From NCBI RefSeq assembly GCF_004365355.1, contig NZ_SODP01000001.1:2115473-2179472 (forward strand): a stretch of DNA of 64,000 nt, read 5' to 3'. Of the stretch, positions 60,701 through 64,000 are shown piece after piece. Each line of letters starts with the position of its first letter. The stretch's first letter is position 1. The position numbers were made by a program, and so were the translations under genes. The stretch comes from Kribbella pratensis (GTDB lineage: Bacteria; Actinomycetota; Actinomycetes; Propionibacteriales; Kribbellaceae). A model generated the notes under the pieces. It saw only the letters and a program-made list of their open reading frames with translations. It had not been told where the DNA came from and made no database searches.

Positions 60701-61857
60701 ACATCGTGCCGGCGCCGGATCACGCCCGCCAGATCCTGCCCGAGCTGGACCCGGCGTCCGGGCCGCTCACCGATGCGATGGCTCGCGCTCTGCGGGAGCT
60801 GCGCGGTGTCGTGATCGAGCCGGGTGACTGGGACTGGAGCCGGGTGCCCGAGCACCTGCGGATGACGTTCCGGGTCGAGGACGACAAGCACAAGACTGTT
60901 GCTGAGAGCAAGGACCTCGCGAAGCTGAAGGAGAAGCTGAAGCCGAAGACGACAGCGGCGATCTCGCAGGTCGCGTCGAAGGCGGTCAGCGGGCTGGAGA
61001 AGTCCGGGCTGACCGACTGGACCTTCGGTGACCTGCCGCGCAGCTTCTCCGAACGCCGCAACGGCCTGACGGTCGCCGGCTACCCGGCGCTCGTCGACGA
61101 GGGCAAGACCGTCGCGATCCGGCTGCAGGAGACCGAGCGCGACCAGGCCGCCGCGATGTGGACGGGCACGCGCCGGCTCCTGCTGCTGACGATGCCCTCG
61201 GTGATCGATGTCGTCCAGCGGCAGCTGAGCAACCAGCAGAAGATGACGCTGATGGCGGGTCCGCATCGCAACGTCGGCGATTTGCTGGACGACGCGATCG
61301 GCGCGGCAGTCGATCAGTTGATGACGGCCGCGGGTGGTCCGGCGTGGAACCTCACGGCATTCGCGATCCTGCGTGACGCCGTACGGTCGGACCTCGCGGA
61401 CACCGTGCTGACGATCCTGCAGCAGGTGGAGCAGGTGCTCGGACATGCCCGGACCGTGGACAAGCAGATCTCGCGCGCGTCGTCGCCGGCGTTGCTGGCG
61501 GCGTTGTCCGACGTACGGGGCCAGCTCGAAGGTCTCGTGCACCCCGGATTCATCACCGAGACCGGAGCCAAGCGACTGCCCGACCTGGTCCGGTACTTGC
61601 GCGGCATGGAGCAACGGCTGGACAAGCTCGGTGCGAACGCGGCGCGCGACCGCTCCGGAATGGCCGTCGTCGACATGCTCACCGCCGAGTACCGCAAGAA
61701 GCTCCGCGCGGTTCCGACCGGCAAGTACCCGAGCCAGGGTCTGCTCGAGGTCCGCTGGATGCTCGAGGAACTCCGGATCAGCCTGTTCGCGCAAACCCTC
61801 GGTACGCCGTACCCCGTCTCCGAGAAGCGGATCCGGAAGGCGCTGGCCGAGAGCTAG
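57778..61857 (+). CDS. hrpA: ATP-dependent RNA helicase HrpA (DEAH-box)
   Basis: A 1,359-residue DEAH-box helicase, close to the usual HrpA length. A low-complexity, Pro/Ser/Arg-rich N-terminus (about 60 residues) precedes the helicase core. Motif I is AGETGSGKTTQIPK near 149-162, Ia HTQPRRLAARTVAERI, motif II IIDEAHERSLNIDF, motif III ITSATID, motif V ATNVAETSLTVPGIKYV, motif VI QRKGRSGRT. The winged-helix, ratchet, OB-like and long HrpA C-terminal DUF3418 domains follow. HrpA resolves stalled or collided ribosomes and remodels RNA. ATG 57778 follows the LLM gene by 43 bases. The 3' end overlaps the TetR gene by four bases. Confidence 0.95.
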   Translation: MPDARTESPSPSPVPSQDPVAARRPRRRRPRSAAKTPTPAPTGAGSSNHGSSNDDGVSLADAVARLDGLTAYDREQLGKRLERVRTTKEARKREQALHGVLGAIQQAERRVEVRRNAVPEITYPEELPVSQLKDEIAAAIRDHQVVVVAGETGSGKTTQIPKICLELGRGIHGMIGHTQPRRLAARTVAERIAEELGTELGETIGFAVRFTDKVSERSLVKLMTDGILLNELQRDRDLTRYDTLIIDEAHERSLNIDFILGYLKRLLPRRPDLKVIITSATIDPERFAAHFADAQGNPAPIVEVSGRTYPVEVRYRPVNDPEDPATIDRDQTQAILDAVDELEYEADGDILVFLSGEREIRDTADALTDKFRGERRTTEILPLYARLSNAEQHRVFQSHSARRIVLATNVAETSLTVPGIKYVIDPGTARISRYSHRTKVQHLPIEPVSQASANQRKGRSGRTSDGICIRLYSEEDFTNRPEFTDPEILRTNLASVILQMTAIGLGDIAAFPFIDEPDKRSITDGLQLLTELGAIDTPKGGRLTPIGRQLAQIPLDPRLARMIVEADKHASVREVMVIAAALSIQDPRERPTDAEAQAQQAHARFRDPNSDFLGYLNLWSYLKKQQKELSGNQFRRMCRSEYLNYLRVREWQDIYAQLRQVASQIGVKLNSGEPADPQSVHISLMSGLLSHLGMKDPANQHQYIGARGTKFAIFPGSGLFKKPPQFVMAAELVETSRLWARVNAKIEPEWAEDLAPHLIKRSYSEPHWERKAGAVMAYEKVTLYGVPIVARRKVNYGKVDPEVSRELFIRHALVEGDWDTHHKFFHENRKLIEEVEELEERTRRRDLLVDDETLFAFYDERIGPEVVTGRHFDTWWKTARQRDHDLLDFERSLVVREGAEVKEEEFPLHWVQNGMTFDLTYAFEPGTDADGVTVHIPLLVLNQVTADGFEWSVPGFREELVTTLIKSLPKTIRRNIVPAPDHARQILPELDPASGPLTDAMARALRELRGVVIEPGDWDWSRVPEHLRMTFRVEDDKHKTVAESKDLAKLKEKLKPKTTAAISQVASKAVSGLEKSGLTDWTFGDLPRSFSERRNGLTVAGYPALVDEGKTVAIRLQETERDQAAAMWTGTRRLLLLTMPSVIDVVQRQLSNQQKMTLMAGPHRNVGDLLDDAIGAAVDQLMTAAGGPAWNLTAFAILRDAVRSDLADTVLTILQQVEQVLGHARTVDKQISRASSPALLAALSDVRGQLEGLVHPGFITETGAKRLPDLVRYLRGMEQRLDKLGANAARDRSGMAVVDMLTAEYRKKLRAVPTGKYPSQGLLEVRWMLEELRISLFAQTLGTPYPVSEKRIRKALAES

Positions 61858-62477
61858 GTGTTCAGGATCGCGGACGCGACCCGCTCGGTGAGCCAGCGGG
61901 TCGCGCGTTCGGCACCCCACCCGAACTCGTCCGCGGCGAGCGCGAACTGGGCGTACCGGAAGTGGAAGAAGATGACCTGCACGGCTTCCTCCACCGAGAT
62001 GTTGTCGGCCAGGCCCCCGACGTCCCGGATACCGGTGACGATCTCGCGGAGCGCGTTCTGGTGACGTTCGTCGGCGACCTTGAGGAACGCCTCCGCGGCG
62101 GGCGCGCCCGCCGCGGCCCGGGTCACGATCTGGATGATGTCGCCGGACTCCTCGTAGATCGCGACGTAGCCTTTCGCGAGTGCGTCCAGTTTGGCGTGCG
62201 CCGACTCGGCGGCGGCGCACTCGGCGATGATGCTCGGCACCAGGTTGCTGGTCGTCCACAGGTCCATCAACGTCTGGAGCAGGCCCTCCTTGCCGCCGCA
62301 CTGTGCGTAGACGGTCGCCGGTGACACCGCGGCGTCCCGGGCGATGCTCTCGACGGTCGTCTGCGAGTACCCGTACCGGCCGAACAACTTCCGCGCCGAG
62401 CGCACCACCTCCCGTCGGGTCGTCTCGGCGTACAGTTCGCGCCGGCTCCGGGACTGTTCGTGCTCTGGCACCGGCAC
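61854..62477 (-). CDS. TetR-family transcriptional regulator
   Basis: A 207-residue regulator. The HTH spans about 25-60 (GYSQTTVESIARDAAVSPATVYAQ as the helix pair, then GGKEGLL). The C-terminal ligand domain is helical (about 75-205). It is downstream of the haloperoxidase-like hydrolase gene on the same strand, 91 bases away, with a GCGCGC-CCG-GCGCGC hairpin at 62542-62556 between. It therefore has its own promoter or only partly shares that of the hydrolase. The target and ligand are unknown. Confidence 0.9.
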   Translation of the reverse strand: MPVPEHEQSRSRRELYAETTRREVVRSARKLFGRYGYSQTTVESIARDAAVSPATVYAQCGGKEGLLQTLMDLWTTSNLVPSIIAECAAAESAHAKLDALAKGYVAIYEESGDIIQIVTRAAAGAPAAEAFLKVADERHQNALREIVTGIRDVGGLADNISVEEAVQVIFFHFRYAQFALAADEFGWGAERATRWLTERVASAILNT

Positions 62478-62541
62478 CCACCTTCGATCTCCGACGATCC
62501 CGTCACCGCGAGCGCGGCCGGTCCGCGGCGAATCTATCGGA

Positions 62542-62556
62542 GCGCGCCCGGCGCGC
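62542..62556 (-). terminator. Short GC hairpin after the hydrolase gene
   Basis: GCGCGC-CCG-GCGCGC, a six-bp GC-only stem with a three-base loop, 13 bases past the end of the hydrolase gene on the minus strand. It is a possible terminator between hydrolase and TetR genes, without a T run. Confidence 0.4.
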
Positions 62557-62568
62557 GACGTCCGGCTC

Positions 62569-63393
62569 TCAGGACTTGATGAAGTCGAGGATGTCCGCGT
62601 TGACGACGTCGGCGTTCGTGGTCGGAATGCCGTGCGGCCAGCCGGGGTAGGTCTTGAGCGTGGCGTTCGCCAGGATCTCGGCGGCCCGCGGCGCGGTACT
62701 GCGGTAGGGAACGATCTGGTCGTCGTCGCCTTGCAGGACCAGGACCGGCACGCTGATCTTCTTCAGGTCGTCGGTGTAGTCCTCCTGGGCGAACGCGTCT
62801 ACGCAGTCGTACTGAGCCTTCGCCGAGCCCATCATGCCCTGGCGCCACCAGTTCTGGATCACTGCCTCGGACGGTTCGGCACCCGGCCGGTTGTACCCGT
62901 AGAAGGGCCCGGCGGCCACCTCGCGGAAGAACGCTGACCGGTTCGCCGCGATGCCTTGCTTCAGACCCGCGAAGGCCTCCGGCGGCTGGCCGTCGGGGTT
63001 CTCGTCGGTGAGCTGCTGCGACGGCACGACGGAGCTGATCAGGACGGCCTTCGCCGCGCGGCTCTCGCCGTGCCGCCCGAGGTAGCGCACCACTTCGCCA
63101 CCGCCCGCCGAGTGGCCGACGTGGACGGCGTCGCGGAGATCGAGGTGGGTGACCAGCGCCGCGAGGTCGTCGGCGTAGTGGTTCATGTCGTGGCCCTCGG
63201 AGACCTGGGCGGACCTTCCGTGTCCCCGGCGGTCGTGCGCGATCACCCGGAAGCCTTGGCCGAGGAAGAACAGCATCTGGTTGTCCCAGTCGTCGGCCGA
63301 CAGCGGCCAGCCGTGACTGAAGACGATCGGGCGGCCCGATCCCCAGTCCTTGTAGAACAGTTCCACCCCGTCGGGGGTCGTGATCGTTGCCAT
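62569..63393 (-). CDS. Alpha/beta hydrolase, non-haem chloroperoxidase-like
   Basis: A 274-residue enzyme closely fitting the cofactor-free haloperoxidase/arylesterase group. It starts MATITTPDGVELFYKDWGSG. FSHGWPLSADDWDNQM near 25-40 is characteristic. The nucleophile is Ser in VGHSAGGGEVVRYLGRHG. The acid is in QGDDDQIVPY, and the His in YPGWPHGIPTT. ATG 63393 follows GAAGGCGAG. In vivo these enzymes are usually esterases, with perhydrolase activity in vitro. It is divergent from a SARP-type activator gene, whose promoter region has direct and inverted repeats. Confidence 0.9.
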   Translation of the reverse strand: MATITTPDGVELFYKDWGSGRPIVFSHGWPLSADDWDNQMLFFLGQGFRVIAHDRRGHGRSAQVSEGHDMNHYADDLAALVTHLDLRDAVHVGHSAGGGEVVRYLGRHGESRAAKAVLISSVVPSQQLTDENPDGQPPEAFAGLKQGIAANRSAFFREVAAGPFYGYNRPGAEPSEAVIQNWWRQGMMGSAKAQYDCVDAFAQEDYTDDLKKISVPVLVLQGDDDQIVPYRSTAPRAAEILANATLKTYPGWPHGIPTTNADVVNADILDFIKS

Positions 63394-63489
63394 GGTGTTC
63401 TCGCCTTCTCGATCGACGTGGTGCGGGCTGTCGCTCCGGGGCGAGAGCGTGCACGCCACGTCCGACGGTAGGGATCCACACTTGACGGC

Positions 63490-63511
63490 CAGTGGATTTG
63501 CAGTGGATTGG
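63490..63511 (+). repeat. 11-bp direct repeat, possible SARP binding site
   Basis: CAGTGGATTTG (63490-63500) is followed at once by CAGTGGATTGG (63501-63511), sharing CAGTGGATT with an 11-base pitch. SARP activators bind direct heptamer repeats at 11-base pitch near promoters, and a SARP gene starts at 63607. No ideal -10 lies at the usual distance in either direction, so this remains tentative. Confidence 0.45.
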
Positions 63512-63512
63512 T

Positions 63513-63533
63513 GGCTGGAGCGTGGCTCCAGCC
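63513..63533. promoter_or_regulatory. Inverted repeat in the hydrolase/SARP intergenic region
   Basis: GGCTGGAGC-GTG-GCTCCAGCC, a perfect 9-3-9 inverted repeat, directly after the direct repeats and 74 bases before the SARP start. It could be an operator for a dimeric regulator, or a leader hairpin of the SARP mRNA. Confidence 0.5.
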
Positions 63534-63606
63534 TCTAGAGTTCGACTTGACCGAAGCGCGTGACGCCAGGTGCCACGGCGGCCGGACCATCGGGAAGGGG
63601 CCGGAC

Positions 63607-64000
63607 ATGACGGAGACGCTGGTACCTCGAAGCGTCGACGCGCGGCCTTCGGGCGACGTCGGCTCGCTGAGGCTGCAGGTCCTGGGTCCGCTGCGAGTCT
63701 GGCACGGCGGCGTCGAGGTCGACCCCGGTCCACGCCAGCAGGCCTACCTGCTGGCACTGTTGCTGGCTCGCGTCGGAAGACCGATCGGCGCCGGCGAGCT
63801 GATCGACCTGATCTGGGGCGAGAACGTGCCGGCCAGCGCGTTGAACGTGATCCACAAGTACGTCGGATCGCTCCGCCGTCTCCTCGAGCCCGCCCTGCGG
63901 CCCCGGCAACCGGGCGCCTTCATCGTGCGGAGCGCCAACGGGTACCTGTGTACCGCCGGTCCGGACGTCCTGGACCTCGCGGGCTTCCGGCAACTCCTCG
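63607..64000 (+). CDS. SARP/AfsR-family transcriptional activator (N-terminus only; runs off window)
   Basis: The reading frame is open from ATG 63607 to the window edge, 131 codons. After a short extension, LQVLGPLRVWHGGVEVDPG begins an OmpR-like winged HTH. QQAYLLALLLARVGRPIGAGELIDLIW and LNVIHKYVGSLRRLLEP form its helices, followed by the wing FIVRSANGYLC and the start of the BTAD domain (LDLAGFRQLL). This is the DNA-binding half of SARP/AfsR activators. Whether it continues into NB-ARC and TPR domains cannot be seen. GAAGGGG precedes the start. Confidence 0.88.
   Translation, partial: MTETLVPRSVDARPSGDVGSLRLQVLGPLRVWHGGVEVDPGPRQQAYLLALLLARVGRPIGAGELIDLIWGENVPASALNVIHKYVGSLRRLLEPALRPRQPGAFIVRSANGYLCTAGPDVLDLAGFRQLL

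Noticed and set aside
57664..62481. Open frame of about 1,605 codons on the minus strand, antisense to hrpA
   Set aside because: It is the mirror of the HrpA codon bias at high GC. The product is highly charged and low in complexity, with no recognisable domain, while the plus strand encodes a complete HrpA.

Overview
The window is about 70% GC and densely coded. Genes use GTG and TTG starts freely, and many neighbours overlap by the four bases ATGA. Several families are typical of actinobacteria: two F420-type LLM oxidoreductases, a SARP/AfsR-type activator, a SoxR, an Rv1318c-like membrane adenylyl cyclase, AsnC, TetR and GntR-FCD regulators, and an HrpA of about 1,360 residues. I infer a high-GC soil actinomycete of the Propionibacteriales, probably Kribbella or a relative. 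That genus call rests on gene content and style alone. I see no rRNA, tRNA, CRISPR array, insertion sequence or phage gene, so this looks like ordinary chromosome.

Layout. 1-3884 (minus): a FUSC-family membrane protein cut by the window edge, fxsA and lnt. 3885-4477: a 593-base gap with strong inverted repeats on the minus strand, possibly a structured RNA or long lnt leader. 4478-11424: a lysine degradation cluster. kdd, an amidohydrolase, kamD, kamE and kal run leftward, and kamA runs rightward from a shared 145-base promoter region. Together they would convert L-lysine to beta-lysine, then 3,5-diaminohexanoate, then the 3-keto acid, and deaminate 3-aminobutyryl-CoA. The cleavage enzyme Kce is not in the window. 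11479-18401: an AsnC/HAD pair, an exonuclease/M20/small-protein operon, an alpha/beta hydrolase, a nucleoside hydrolase and an unrecognised 391-residue protein. 18498-25142: a TetR-led operon for a two-subunit ABC exporter, with a third ABC exporter divergent from it and a perfect 18-bp palindrome between them.

25266-30260: a SNF2 helicase coupled to a SWIM zinc-finger protein, then a GNAT with an unusual hairpin leader. 30440-41124: a peptide-uptake operon (binding protein, two permeases, two ATPases) ending in a cytoplasmic gamma-glutamyltransferase, flanked by a GntR-FCD regulator, a GNAT and an M1 aminopeptidase. This looks like a unit for importing and trimming peptides or gamma-glutamyl compounds. 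41278-51072: a membrane adenylyl cyclase, a double-HTH MerR protein, an SDR, a GNAT, an ArsR-AHSA1 fusion with a clear autoregulatory promoter, a RecQ-like helicase with a phosphoribosyltransferase-like tail, SoxR with its box, an MFS transporter and a GlxA-like regulator.

51076-64000: an M24 peptidase, an alpha/beta hydrolase, an SDR/FadD-type ligase pair, two LLM oxidoreductases around a universal stress protein, HrpA, a TetR, a haloperoxidase-like hydrolase, and the first 131 codons of a SARP-family activator whose upstream region carries 11-bp direct repeats. The most interesting items are the incomplete lysine pathway with an unexplained amidohydrolase, the structured region before lnt, the GNAT leader, and several strong unassigned operators.
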